Shown: positions 34,849 through 42,609 of the stretch, one piece after another | How the letters are laid out: each line of letters begins with the position of its first letter | Position numbering within the stretch: position 1 is the stretch's first letter | Origin: Variovorax sp. Sphag1AA | GTDB lineage: Bacteria > Pseudomonadota > Gammaproteobacteria > Burkholderiales > Burkholderiaceae_C | Assembly (NCBI RefSeq): GCF_014192575.1 | Contig: NZ_JACHYC010000001.1 | Coordinates: 1-64,000 of the forward strand | Reading direction: 5' to 3' | DNA length: 64,000 bases | The notes under the pieces: generated by a model | Databases searched by the model: none | The model's input: the letters and a program-made list of their open reading frames with translations, nothing else | What the model was told of the DNA's origin: nothing | Program-made: the position numbers and the translations under genes

Positions 34849-36411
34849 ATGCCGGCCACGATCCAGCGTTGGCCCGTTGCGACCCTGATTTGGTCCGCGT
34901 GCCTGGCGCTGGGCGGCTGCACCATGCTCGGGCCGGATTTCGCCCGGCCCACGGTGCCGTGGGCGCAAGACTGGTCGGGCGATGCCACGCGCACGCTCTC
35001 CACCAACGCGCAGCCACGTGCGAGGCTCGTGGAAGACGACTGGTGGCGCAGCTTCGACGACCCCGTGCTCGACGATCTCGTGGCCGAGGCCCATCGCCGC
35101 AATCCCGGCGTGAGACTCGCGGCGATGCGCATCCTCGAGTCGCGCGCGCAGCTCGGCATTGCGGGCAGCGGCCTCTATCCGCAGGTGCAACAGGTCAACG
35201 CCAATGCGCTGCGCGCGGGCCAGCGTCAGTCGCGCGGCACGAGCACCGCCTTCTGGAGCGCCAGCGCGGGCTTCAACATTGCCTGGGAGGTGGACTTCTG
35301 GGGCAAATACCGGCGTGGCATCGAGTCGGCTGACGCGGCCTATTTCGCGAGCATTGCGCAGTACGACGATGTGCAGGTGTTGGTCGCGGCACAGGCGGCC
35401 AGCCTCTACGGCAGCATCCGCACGACGGAATTGCGCCTTCGCATCGCGCACGAGAACGCCGAGATCCAGAAGCGCAGCCTCCAGATCACCGAGCGGCTGT
35501 TCAAGAGCGGCAACGAGTCCGAGCTCGATGTGCAGCAGGCGCGCTCGCTGTATCTCGGCACGCTGGCGACCGTTCCTGAGTTCGAGGGCATCTTGCGGCA
35601 GACGCAGAACGCACTCGCAGTGCTGCTCGGACGGCCGCCGGGGCCTCTGCCGGAGATGCAGGCAGGGCAGGGCCGCATCCCGCGCGCGGAGCTCGGGCTG
35701 ATCGTCGACGTGCCCGCCGACCTGCTGCGTCGGCGCCCCGACGTGCGCACGGCCGAGATGCAGCTCGCAGCGCAGTCCGCGCTGATCGGCGTGAGCGAGG
35801 CGGCGCTCTATCCCTCGATCGCACTCGGCGGCACGCTCGGCCTCTCGGCGACATCGCTCGCGGGTTCGTCGAACACCGCGAGCTGGGCGATCGGCCCGGT
35901 GCTGGTGTGGAACGTGTTCGATCACGGCAACCTCAAGAACCAGGTGCTGGTGCAGGACGCACGCTTCCGCGAGTTGCAGGAGCAGTACCAGAACACGGTG
36001 CTGACCGCCGCGCGCGAGATGGACGATGCCGCGGTTGGCTTCGCGAGCAATCGCGCGCAGATCGATCTCCTCCAGGGTGCGGTGCAGGCCGCGCGCCGCT
36101 CGCTCGACATCGCGACGATCCAGTACCGGGAAGGGCTGGTCGACTTCCAGCGCGTGCTCGATTCGCAACGCACGCTCTTCAGCCAGCAGGAGCAGCTTGT
36201 GAGCACGCAGGGCAGTGTGGTGCAGAGCCTCGTCGATCTCTACAAGGCCCTCGGCGGCGGCTGGCAGGCCGGCCGCGATCGCCCGCTGCCGATCGACGAC
36301 GAAACGCGCCGTGCGATGACCCAGCGCAGCGATTGGACGCCACTTCTGAACGATCCCCTGCCGCCCCCCGGGGCAGAGCCGCCCTCGCGGCAACGGAGCG
36401 ATACGCCATGA
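34849..36411 (+). CDS. NodT-family efflux outer-membrane lipoprotein
   Basis: TolC-like outer-membrane factor, 520 residues, with a lipoprotein signal (LALGGC, lipidated Cys near residue 24). The duplicated helical-barrel pattern is visible: WWRSFDDPVLDDLVAEAHRRNPGVRLAAMRI in the first half, DLLRRRPDVRTAEMQLAAQSALIGVSEAALYP in the second, and a terminal LVDLYKALGGGW motif. A proline-rich tail follows. Its end overlaps the HlyD-type adaptor gene by 4 bp. With that adaptor and the DUF2955 protein it forms a tripartite efflux system. Confidence 0.93.
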   Translation: MPATIQRWPVATLIWSACLALGGCTMLGPDFARPTVPWAQDWSGDATRTLSTNAQPRARLVEDDWWRSFDDPVLDDLVAEAHRRNPGVRLAAMRILESRAQLGIAGSGLYPQVQQVNANALRAGQRQSRGTSTAFWSASAGFNIAWEVDFWGKYRRGIESADAAYFASIAQYDDVQVLVAAQAASLYGSIRTTELRLRIAHENAEIQKRSLQITERLFKSGNESELDVQQARSLYLGTLATVPEFEGILRQTQNALAVLLGRPPGPLPEMQAGQGRIPRAELGLIVDVPADLLRRRPDVRTAEMQLAAQSALIGVSEAALYPSIALGGTLGLSATSLAGSSNTASWAIGPVLVWNVFDHGNLKNQVLVQDARFRELQEQYQNTVLTAAREMDDAAVGFASNRAQIDLLQGAVQAARRSLDIATIQYREGLVDFQRVLDSQRTLFSQQEQLVSTQGSVVQSLVDLYKALGGGWQAGRDRPLPIDDETRRAMTQRSDWTPLLNDPLPPPGAEPPSRQRSDTP

Positions 36412-37523
36412 GCCAGCAACCCGCCACGCCCGAAGCACACGCACCGAAGACCGGAACCGGCTCGCGCATCGCCGCGCTGGTGCTGATCGTGCTCATCCTC
36501 GGAAGTCTGGTCATCTACTTCGTCGGCGACCGTCTCACGCCCAGTACCTCTCAAGCGCGCGTGCAGGCCTTCGTGGTCCCTGTAGCAGCGGAGGTCGCAG
36601 GCAAGGTGCTGGCAGTGCACGTGCGCGACAACGACGAAGTGCAGCCGGGGCAGCTCTTGCTCGACATCGACCCCGAGCCCTTCCGCATTGCGCTTCGTCG
36701 TTCGCAAGCCGACTACGAATCGGTGCGGCGGTCCGTGCAGGGCTCGGTTGCCGCCGTCGATGCAGCACGTGCCGCATTAGGTGCCGCACAGGCCGGCCGC
36801 GAGATGGCCGAGCGCGATGCCAGCCGGCAGGAGCGGCTGCACGACGAAGACGCGGGCGCTATCTCCGTACGGCGCCTGGAGATCGCGCAGTCCACGCGCG
36901 ACCAGGCGCGCAGCCAGGCCAAGCGCGCGGAGGCGGACCTGCGCAAGGCGCAGGAAGCTGCCGGCGGCAGCGGGGACGACAACGCGCAACTGCAAAGCGC
37001 ACGGGCCGCGATGGAGAAAGCACAACTCGACCTGGCCCGCACCACCATAGTTGCGCCCGCGCGCGGCAGGGTCACCGACCTGACCACCGACGTCGGCCTC
37101 TTCGCGCAGCCCGGCGCGCCGCTGCTGACACTGATCGCAATGCACGACCTCTGGATCAGCGCCGAGATGACGGAGAACAACCTCGGCAACATCCAGCCCG
37201 GCAATGAAGCCGTCATCGCACTCGACCTGCTGCCCGGGCAGGTGCTCAAGGGACGCGTGCGCAGCGTGGGCCGAGGCGTGAGCAGCGGCAAGCAGGGTTC
37301 GCCCGGCGCACTGCCCACGGTGGAGAACAACCGCGACTGGCTGCGGCAGGCCCAGCGCTTTCCGGTGGTGGTGGAGTTCGACCCGTCCGAACTCGATCGC
37401 CTGCGCGGCGTCCAGGTGGGTGGCCAGGCCGAAGTGCTCGTCTACACCGGCGACCACCCGGTGATGAATGCCCTCGGCGCGTTCTACATGCGCGTCGTGA
37501 GCTGGCTGTCGTACCTCTACTGA
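36408..37523 (+). CDS. HlyD/EmrA-type membrane-fusion protein
   Basis: Periplasmic adaptor of 371 residues, with one N-terminal transmembrane helix (about residues 21-43), a biotinyl-lipoyl-like half-motif (VAAEVAGKVLAVHVRDNDEV near residue 64), a long alpha-hairpin (about 100-210) rich in Ala/Arg/Gln and a beta-barrel domain (TTIVAPARGRVTDLTTDVG). The start overlaps the NodT gene (ATGA). This adaptor, its outer-membrane factor and a FUSC-like inner-membrane protein are arranged like aromatic-acid (Aae-type) efflux operons; the substrate is not known. Confidence 0.92.
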   Translation: MSQQPATPEAHAPKTGTGSRIAALVLIVLILGSLVIYFVGDRLTPSTSQARVQAFVVPVAAEVAGKVLAVHVRDNDEVQPGQLLLDIDPEPFRIALRRSQADYESVRRSVQGSVAAVDAARAALGAAQAGREMAERDASRQERLHDEDAGAISVRRLEIAQSTRDQARSQAKRAEADLRKAQEAAGGSGDDNAQLQSARAAMEKAQLDLARTTIVAPARGRVTDLTTDVGLFAQPGAPLLTLIAMHDLWISAEMTENNLGNIQPGNEAVIALDLLPGQVLKGRVRSVGRGVSSGKQGSPGALPTVENNRDWLRQAQRFPVVVEFDPSELDRLRGVQVGGQAEVLVYTGDHPVMNALGAFYMRVVSWLSYLY

Positions 37524-37536
37524 GGCGGAGCCATCC

Positions 37537-38577
37537 ATGACACGCGGCGACAAGGCAAGCCTGCGCCTGACCATCGGACTGGGTCTCGCCACGGGGCTGG
37601 CCTACGGGTTCGCGGCCAAGCTGCCGTTCGTGGTCTGCGTGATGGCGGTGCTGGTGCTTTGCAAGCCCGGCCCGCCGATGCCGCTGGTGAAGGGCGTCGT
37701 CGTGGCGCTGATCCTCGCGGGGCTGGTGGCGGCCGGCGTCGTGATGGTCCCGCTGCTCGAACACTACGCGGTGGCCGGCGTGTTGCTGACGGCCGTGGTG
37801 CTCTATGCGGTGTTCTTCGCCGGGCAGGTGCGGGGTGGTCCGGTGACGACCTTGCTGGTGATTTCGTTCGCGATGATGCCCGTGGCCGGCGTGGCGGAGC
37901 AATCGCTGATCGCGGTGCTCAGCGTCACGCTCGCGGTCGGACTCGGCGTCGGCACGCTGGTGAGCGGTCTGTCCAGTGCGCTCTTTCCCGATCCGCCGCA
38001 GCAGGCGAGGGCGCCTGCGCCGCGTGCCGGCGCCGCGTCTGCCAACTGGATCGCGCTGCGCGGGACGATCATCGTGATGCCGGTGTTCGTGCTGGCCCTG
38101 ACCAACCCTTCGTTCTACCTCGCCGCCGTCATGAAGACCGCGACGCTGGCACAACAGGCGGGCGAAGCACAGGCGGGCGCTGCCAGCCGTGAACTCGTGG
38201 GCTCGACCCTCATGGGTTCCTTCATCGGCATGGTGGTGTGGATGGGCCTGTCGCTGTGGCCCAGCCTCTGGATGCTGGTGCTGTGGCTCATGGCAGCGGC
38301 ACTGTGGGCTGGCTCGGCCATGTTCGGCGTGCGGCGCACGCGCTTCGGCCCTTCGTTTTGGGCCAATGCGCTGGTGACCGCGCTGATCCTGCTCGGCCCC
38401 GCGATCGAAGACAGCGCGAGCGGCAAGAGCGTCCTCAAAGGCTCCGTCATGCGCGTGTGCCTTTTCGTGGGGGTGGCGTTCTACGCGTCCGCCACGGTGT
38501 GGGTGTTGGAGCGCTGGAGAAGCCGCGCGCCCCAGCCCGTCTCTCAACCTGATGTTCATCGAGCGAGTACCAAATGA
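37537..38577 (+). CDS. DUF2955 inner-membrane protein, FUSC-like efflux component
   Basis: Polytopic protein of 346 residues, about ten short helices in two halves joined by a cytoplasmic Pro/Ala linker (LFPDPPQQARAPAPRAGAAS near residue 150). The opening LRLTIGLGLATGLAYGFAAK and later GSTLMGSFIGMVVWMGLSLW match DUF2955/FUSC proteins. It is only about half the length of AaeB-type pumps, lacking a large soluble domain. It follows the HlyD gene by 13 bp and overlaps the potassium-channel gene by 4 bp. Confidence 0.85.
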   Translation: MTRGDKASLRLTIGLGLATGLAYGFAAKLPFVVCVMAVLVLCKPGPPMPLVKGVVVALILAGLVAAGVVMVPLLEHYAVAGVLLTAVVLYAVFFAGQVRGGPVTTLLVISFAMMPVAGVAEQSLIAVLSVTLAVGLGVGTLVSGLSSALFPDPPQQARAPAPRAGAASANWIALRGTIIVMPVFVLALTNPSFYLAAVMKTATLAQQAGEAQAGAASRELVGSTLMGSFIGMVVWMGLSLWPSLWMLVLWLMAAALWAGSAMFGVRRTRFGPSFWANALVTALILLGPAIEDSASGKSVLKGSVMRVCLFVGVAFYASATVWVLERWRSRAPQPVSQPDVHRASTK

Positions 38578-38906
38578 ACGCATCCAGGATCATCCGGCGC
38601 AGGTTCTTTCGTGAGCTTTGGCGGGGGCTGACCATCGTCTGGCCCGCGCTCTCGGGCTTGCTGGTATTGATGCCGCTGGTTGGCCTGCTCGTCGCCAAGG
38701 TGGAGGGGTGGCCGCTGACCGACGGGCTGTACTTCTCGTTCGTCACCGGGCTGACGGTTGGCTACGGCGACCTCGTGCCCAAGTCGGGGCTCGCCCGCGT
38801 GCTGGCCATGTTGCTTGGCGTTGGAGGAATCGTCCTGACCGGCCTCGTGGTGGCCGTTGCGGTAGAGGCGCTGCGTGCGGCGTTGAATAGCGAGGAGCGC
38901 GGATGA
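38574..38906 (+). CDS. Two-helix potassium channel
   Basis: Minimal ion channel of 110 residues: helix 1 (about 17-38), a pore loop with the K+ selectivity filter TVGYGD near residue 60, and helix 2 (about 75-100). No N- or C-terminal regulatory domain such as RCK is present, so gating must be intrinsic or voltage-independent. The ATG overlaps the DUF2955 stop (ATGA), tying it to the efflux operon, perhaps to balance charge or membrane potential during export; that link is inference. Confidence 0.92.
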   Translation: MNASRIIRRRFFRELWRGLTIVWPALSGLLVLMPLVGLLVAKVEGWPLTDGLYFSFVTGLTVGYGDLVPKSGLARVLAMLLGVGGIVLTGLVVAVAVEALRAALNSEERG

Positions 38907-38924
38907 CCTGCCTGATGAGGCAGG
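38907..38924. terminator. Compact hairpin between convergent genes
   Basis: CCTGCCT (38907-38913) pairs perfectly with AGGCAGG (38918-38924) around a GATG loop, starting directly after the potassium-channel stop and ending 13 bp before the stop of the convergent small gene. There is no U-run on either strand, so it is a plausible but weak bidirectional terminator. Confidence 0.4.
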
Positions 38925-38937
38925 CCATGGATGCGCT

Positions 38938-39249
38938 TCAGCAGGGCTTCGGCGGTGGGGTAGGGAGCATCCGTTCGGTCGTTGCCATGACGGCGTCCGA
39001 ACGCCGCATGAACTCTGTCGTGACCACCGAGATGAGTGCGTTCAGATCGGCCGCACCGACACGGCGCTCCTCGCGATCGCGCGGGAGGTGGCGCATGAGG
39101 CTGTCGATGCAGGTGATGGCCGTGTAGGCATCTTGCAATGCTTCGATTTCGGTGATGACTTGAGCGGCGAGATTGGCTTGAGGAAGTGGGCTCTCGCCGC
39201 TGGGATGTACGTGAGGGTGGCGCGCGGGCGCGCAGGTAGGGTGTGCCAT
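38938..39249 (-). CDS. Small helical protein downstream of a structured RNA leader
   Basis: Uncharacterised 103-residue protein, with a His/Pro-rich N-terminus (MAHPTCAPARHPHVHP) and two predicted helices (about 27-52 and 58-88, the latter ADLNALISVVTTEFMRRSD). GGAGG lies 7 bases before the ATG. The same reading frame stays open upstream through the structured element at 39320-39438, as in the Ash/Icd reading frames of P4-like phages that follow c4-type RNAs. A regulated small gene with a phage-derived leader is therefore possible. I do not recognise the protein itself. Confidence 0.6.
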   Translation of the reverse strand: MAHPTCAPARHPHVHPSGESPLPQANLAAQVITEIEALQDAYTAITCIDSLMRHLPRDREERRVGAADLNALISVVTTEFMRRSDAVMATTERMLPTPPPKPC

Positions 39250-39319
39250 GAATGGCCTCCAGGGAGTGTGATTGCTGAAACTACCGCTCTCACTTCCACA
39301 TGAAGGCGGCAGCCCGAAC

Positions 39320-39396
39320 GGGGTGGAAGACCGGTACACCCCTGAGGAAACCGGCAGGGCGCGAGCCCTCCCGCTCGGGCCGCCAAAAAATTGGCG
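39320..39396 (-). ncRNA. Structured RNA, phage c4-antisense-RNA-like
   Basis: Read on the minus strand, a series of short perfect stems occurs: CGCCAA-TTTT-TTGGCG (39396-39381), a CCCGAGCGGG hairpin, AGGGC-TCGC-GCCCT (39369-39356), then CCGGT (39354-39350), GGGGTG (39342-39337), ACCGG (39334-39330) and CACCCC (39325-39320). The last four segments pair in an interleaved order and can form a pseudoknot. The ACCGGTCTTC box is, as I recall, nearly invariant in c4 antisense RNAs of phages P1/P4. Translating across it gives STPFGLPP-like peptide typical of Ash/Icd frames. No prophage genes surround it. Confidence 0.5.
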
Positions 39397-39404
39397 CGAA
39401 CGAA

Positions 39405-39438
39405 AAAGCCGCAAGTCCTGCGGAGTCCCTGCGGCTTT
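39405..39438 (-). terminator. Strong hairpin with U-run, minus-strand terminator-like
   Basis: AAAGCCGCA (39405-39413) pairs with TGCGGCTTT (39430-39438) around a 16-base loop; on the minus strand the stem is followed by a T-rich end (CTTTTTCG). It could end minus-strand transcription coming from the MocR gene, or act as an attenuator at the head of the structured element that follows. The remainder of 39250-39580 contains no supportable coding gene. Confidence 0.55.
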
Positions 39439-39580
39439 CGTCGCAGGGGTGTTGGGCCGGGCTTCCACACCCGATCACGCTTTGTCAACGTGACGCGGGC
39501 CAGTATATCGGGCGGTCTGATGACCCTGTCAGAGGCTGGTGTGCGCCCCCATTGCAGATATTGGGCCCTCCTGAAAGCGC

Positions 39581-41017
39581 TCACTCGACCCCCACAGATT
39601 CAAGCTGCGCGTTAGCGAGATCTCCAAGACTCCTGATAGCCCCTTCCAGGCGCGGGTCGTCGAGATACCCGTAGTTGATGCGCAGATGCCGGGTGTATCG
39701 GCGGTCGGCTGAAAACAAATGGCCGGGCGCTACGCCTATGCCGAGCCGAAGAGCGTCCTTGTGCAGTGCGAGCGTGTCGACACCTTCTGGCAGCGCGAGC
39801 CACAGGAAATAGCCGCCCTCGGGGCGCGTGACCCGCGTTCCAGTCGGAAAGTATCGATCGATAAGTCGCAAGCAGGCAGCCTGCTGGCGGCTGAACGAAT
39901 GCCGCAGGGCGCGCAAGTGACGATCGAAACTCTTGTGTTGCAGGTACTCCTGCAACGCCAGTTGCGAGGGAAGTGCCGTCGCCAGCGAACTCATCAACTT
40001 GTTCCGACCCAAAGTGGCTGCGAAGCGACCGCCCGCTACCCAACCGATGCGATATCCGGGTGCCAGGGATTTCGAGAAAGAACTGCAGTGCAGCACCCAG
40101 CCAGCCCGGTCCCAAGCCTTGGCCGGTGGCGGTCTCCGAGGCCCATGCGCGAGCTCGCCGTACACGTCGTCTTCGATCAGCGGTATGCCGCGAGCGGCGA
40201 GCATGCTGACCAGTTGCTCTTTGGCTGCGTCGCTCATGGTGCAGCCCATTGGGTTCTGGAAGGTCGGCATGAACCAGCAGGCCTTCACCGGATGCTGGTC
40301 GATCACGCGAGCAAGAGAGCCGAGATCCACGCCTGTTCGCGGGTGGGTCTCAACCTCGACCGCGCGAAGACCGCGCCGCTCCAGTGCCTGCAACGCAGCA
40401 TAAAAAGTTGGCGTTTCGATCGCCACGACGTCGCCTGGCTGCGTCACCGATTCGAGCGCGAGATTGAGTGCTTCCATCGCCCCGCTGGTGATGACCAGTT
40501 CTGACGCAGGAACATCCATCCCGATGCTGCCGTAACGCAGGGAGATCTGATGGCGTAAAAGGGCGTTTCCTGGTGACAAATCCTCGACGGTCTGCCAAGG
40601 ATCCATCCGCTTGAGCGCTCGCGTCAGGCCGGCGGCAAGTTGCTCGAAGGGAAACAACTCTGGCGACGGAAAAGCCGAGCCGAGCGGGACCATGTCACGC
40701 TCGCGAGCCTGTGCAAGGACCTGAAAGACCAGCGACGACACGTCGACCGACATGGACCGGAGGACAGGCTCGCTGGCGGCGAGTTCGTTGGCCGGCACTT
40801 CCGCGCGCGCTCGGACGAAGTAGCCCGACCGCTGCCGCGCTTCGATAAGCCCTTGCGCCTCCAGCAGGTAGTAAGCAGAGAACACTGTGGACGCACTGAT
40901 GCCCATCTGCGACTTCAGTTCGCGCACGGAGGGAAGGCGATCGTTCGGCTTCAGGCTGCCCGCGCGAATGCGCTGAGCGATGTTGTCGGCAAGCTTCTCG
41001 TAGCGGTTCATGGGCAT
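39581..41017 (-). CDS. MocR-family transcriptional regulator / PLP aminotransferase-like
   Basis: Fusion of a GntR winged helix (about residues 3-70; NDRLPSVRELKSQMGISAST) to a fold-type I aminotransferase-like domain (about 110-470), 478 residues. The PLP-binding lysine is in SSFSKSLAPGYRIGW near residue 305; the Asn/Asp contacts are in PTFQNPMGC and LIEDDVYGEL. MocR regulators sense amino compounds via PLP. The ATG at 41017 follows GAGCGAG. Upstream are four CTGATACG half-sites (41024-41149), probably its operator; the first begins only 7 bp from the start codon, which suggests autoregulation. The target metabolic gene is not evident. Confidence 0.9.
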   Translation of the reverse strand: MPMNRYEKLADNIAQRIRAGSLKPNDRLPSVRELKSQMGISASTVFSAYYLLEAQGLIEARQRSGYFVRARAEVPANELAASEPVLRSMSVDVSSLVFQVLAQARERDMVPLGSAFPSPELFPFEQLAAGLTRALKRMDPWQTVEDLSPGNALLRHQISLRYGSIGMDVPASELVITSGAMEALNLALESVTQPGDVVAIETPTFYAALQALERRGLRAVEVETHPRTGVDLGSLARVIDQHPVKACWFMPTFQNPMGCTMSDAAKEQLVSMLAARGIPLIEDDVYGELAHGPRRPPPAKAWDRAGWVLHCSSFSKSLAPGYRIGWVAGGRFAATLGRNKLMSSLATALPSQLALQEYLQHKSFDRHLRALRHSFSRQQAACLRLIDRYFPTGTRVTRPEGGYFLWLALPEGVDTLALHKDALRLGIGVAPGHLFSADRRYTRHLRINYGYLDDPRLEGAIRSLGDLANAQLESVGVE

Positions 41018-41023
41018 CTCGCT

Positions 41024-41149
41024 CTGATACGGTCGTCCTGGACCGCTCCCGAGATTTTCGTATCAGATGTCGGCGTGCCCCGGAGCGACTGCCGGTCTGC
41101 TTGCATCTGATACGGAGATTTTCAGGAGATCTGGTTCTGTACGTATCAG
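41024..41149. promoter_or_regulatory. Four CTGATACG half-sites in two inverted pairs
   Basis: CTGATACG occurs at 41024-41031 and 41107-41114, and its complement CGTATCAG at 41059-41066 and 41142-41149. In both pairs the half-sites are offset by exactly 35 bp. The inner two sites share a longer match, CGTATCAGATG (41059) and CATCTGATACG (41104), and both are flanked by GAGATTTTC. Such widely spaced repeats are typical of MocR operators; position points to the adjacent MocR gene and possibly to the plus-strand small gene at 41304. Confidence 0.65.
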
Positions 41150-41303
41150 CCTGGAAGCTGAACACTCGACAGCACGATGAGAGTGCTTCTGTGGTGCCGG
41201 CGGACTGCTCCGCCTTAGATTGTTTTCCGTTTCTTTATCGGTCAATTGAGCTATTCGCCGCAATGGGGCATTTCGCCGTGTCGCCATCAATATCCTTTAA
41301 ACC

Positions 41304-41540
41304 ATGAATTCAATCCCTATCTCTTTTATTATTTTCAAGGTTCTCGTGCTCAGCGTGGGCATGTATTTGGCCGTCAAGTGGCACTACGATCGGGGACAAA
41401 AGGAAAAGAATCAAAAGACAGCTACGGTGGTGCTGACATCTATTAAGGTGGGCGCGGCGTTCGTCGCTTCTGCGTTCCTCATGCTGTTCCTCACTTTTGA
41501 ATTCTGCAATTGGATGGGTCTGGACCTGGCCATGCGGTGA
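41304..41540 (+). CDS. Small two-helix membrane protein, copy A
   Basis: Uncharacterised 78-residue protein with two membrane helices (about 5-24 and 48-66) joined by a basic loop (KWHYDRGQKEKNQK). It is clearly homologous along its length to the 88-residue protein at 42313-42579: shared segments include FKVLV, AVKWHY/AIKWHY followed by a basic run, KVGA/KVAA, and a terminal MGLDL/LGLDL. The coding strand is opposite. The region is less GC-rich than most of the window. No known family is recognised. It is the first gene to the right of the MocR operator. Confidence 0.72.
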   Translation: MNSIPISFIIFKVLVLSVGMYLAVKWHYDRGQKEKNQKTATVVLTSIKVGAAFVASAFLMLFLTFEFCNWMGLDLAMR

Positions 41541-41602
41541 TTGGAAGTTTTTCGAGGACGCGGACAGCCGAAGGGCTCGTCGCATCTCAGAGAAGACCCA
41601 CC

Positions 41603-41817
41603 ATGCAGACTCTCCATTTGCGTGTCCTCGTCACGGCGACGGCGCTGTCCGCGGTGACCGGTTGTGCGCGGGGATGCTCGCTCAAACCGCAAGCATCCAG
41701 CGGGTGAGGACGGTCGGAGGTCTCGCACCCGCCGAGCGCTGCAATGCGACGAATGCCGCGCAGATCGCGCGCATGCCATACACGGCCACGTACTACTTCT
41801 ATCGCGCGGGTCCGTAG
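41603..41817 (+). pseudogene. Frameshifted small lipoprotein gene
   Basis: An ATG at 41603 opens a lipoprotein-like signal (TLHLRVLVTATALSAVTGCA, lipobox-type Cys) but the frame stops after 34 codons at 41707. The neighbouring frame from about 41670 to the TAG at 41817 gives a coherent tail (LAPAERCNATNAAQIARMPY, then TATYYFYRAGP). One extra base in the GGGG run near 41667-41671 would join them. This looks like a one-base frameshift in a small exported protein, or a sequencing error. The family is not recognised. Confidence 0.4.
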
Positions 41818-41871
41818 GAAGCCAGGATTCTTCTGACGCTGACGAGCGACGAACTCTCGAGGCGCCGCCGA

Positions 41872-42255
41872 TCACGCTTCGCGCTCGACCCACTGAGCGC
41901 GCCAAACGGGGGCGTCAAAGGGATCAGCAAAGTACTGAGTCTCGCGGGACACTTTTCCGTCTCGAAACTCCATGATGCTCACGGTGTAGGCCTGCTTGCC
42001 TTCGTAGTTGATCATGTACTCGGTTATCCAGAGATTGCCCTCTCCCACGATCCGCCGGACAACAAACTCCGACGGTTTGCCAGGGTGGTGGCTGCGAAGC
42101 GCCTGAAGGTTGTGACGGCCACGGATCACCTCGCCGGACTGTGGGTACGCGCACACAACATCGTCGTGATAAATCTCGTGCTCGACGACTTGTTCACCTG
42201 CAGCTGATGCAGCCCAATGTCGATCAATCGCCGTTCGAATGTTCTGCGCTTCCAT
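41872..42255 (-). CDS. SnoaL/NTF2-like protein
   Basis: Cone-shaped alpha+beta barrel protein, 127 residues. IRTAIDRHWAASAAGEQVVEHEIYHDDVVC near the N-terminus and a C-terminal VSIMEFRDGKVSRETQYFADPFDAPVWR match SnoaL-like NTF2 proteins, which include small isomerases and ligand binders. No catalytic residue set can be assigned. It lies among other small minus-strand genes (57 bp after the two-helix protein gene at 42313-42579), two further NTF2-like genes occurring at 45852-46049 (fragment) and 49649-50101. Confidence 0.85.
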   Translation of the reverse strand: MEAQNIRTAIDRHWAASAAGEQVVEHEIYHDDVVCAYPQSGEVIRGRHNLQALRSHHPGKPSEFVVRRIVGEGNLWITEYMINYEGKQAYTVSIMEFRDGKVSRETQYFADPFDAPVWRAQWVEREA

Positions 42256-42312
42256 TTCTCACTTCCCGTCTGCTTGCGTGTGACACAAGCGCAAAACGGA
42301 GGACCGTAGCCA

Positions 42313-42579
42313 TCATGGGAAGCTCAAGTCCAAACCGAGCATCCTGCTAAGGCCGAAGGTGAGGAGCGAGAGGCCCAGGAGCGACAGCACGAAGATTGCG
42401 GCCACTTTGCCGCCCGCGCGCAGCACTCCGCTCTGCTTCTCCTTCCCCTTCTTCCCTTTCTCGTAGTGCCACTTGATGGCGAAGAACATGCCAGTGACGA
42501 ACACGAGAACCTTGAACGTAATGAAGACTACAGGGACCCAGTCCATCACTTTGAGTATTTCCAGGCTATTGCTTGACAC
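42313..42579 (-). CDS. Small two-helix membrane protein, copy B
   Basis: Homologue of the 78-residue protein at 41304-41540: 88 residues, helices at about 13-34 and 56-76, a strongly basic inter-helix loop (KWHYEKGKKGKEK) and a C-terminus LGLDLSFP. It follows the His-rich membrane-protein gene by 30 bp on the same strand and is probably the last gene of a three-gene operon (44615 to 42313). Function unknown; the basic cytoplasmic loop may bind nucleic acid, lipid headgroups or partner protein. Confidence 0.75.
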   Translation of the reverse strand: MSSNSLEILKVMDWVPVVFITFKVLVFVTGMFFAIKWHYEKGKKGKEKQSGVLRAGGKVAAIFVLSLLGLSLLTFGLSRMLGLDLSFP

Positions 42580-42609
42580 TATCTATTGTGAGGAGCGCTG
42601 CAACCAGTT

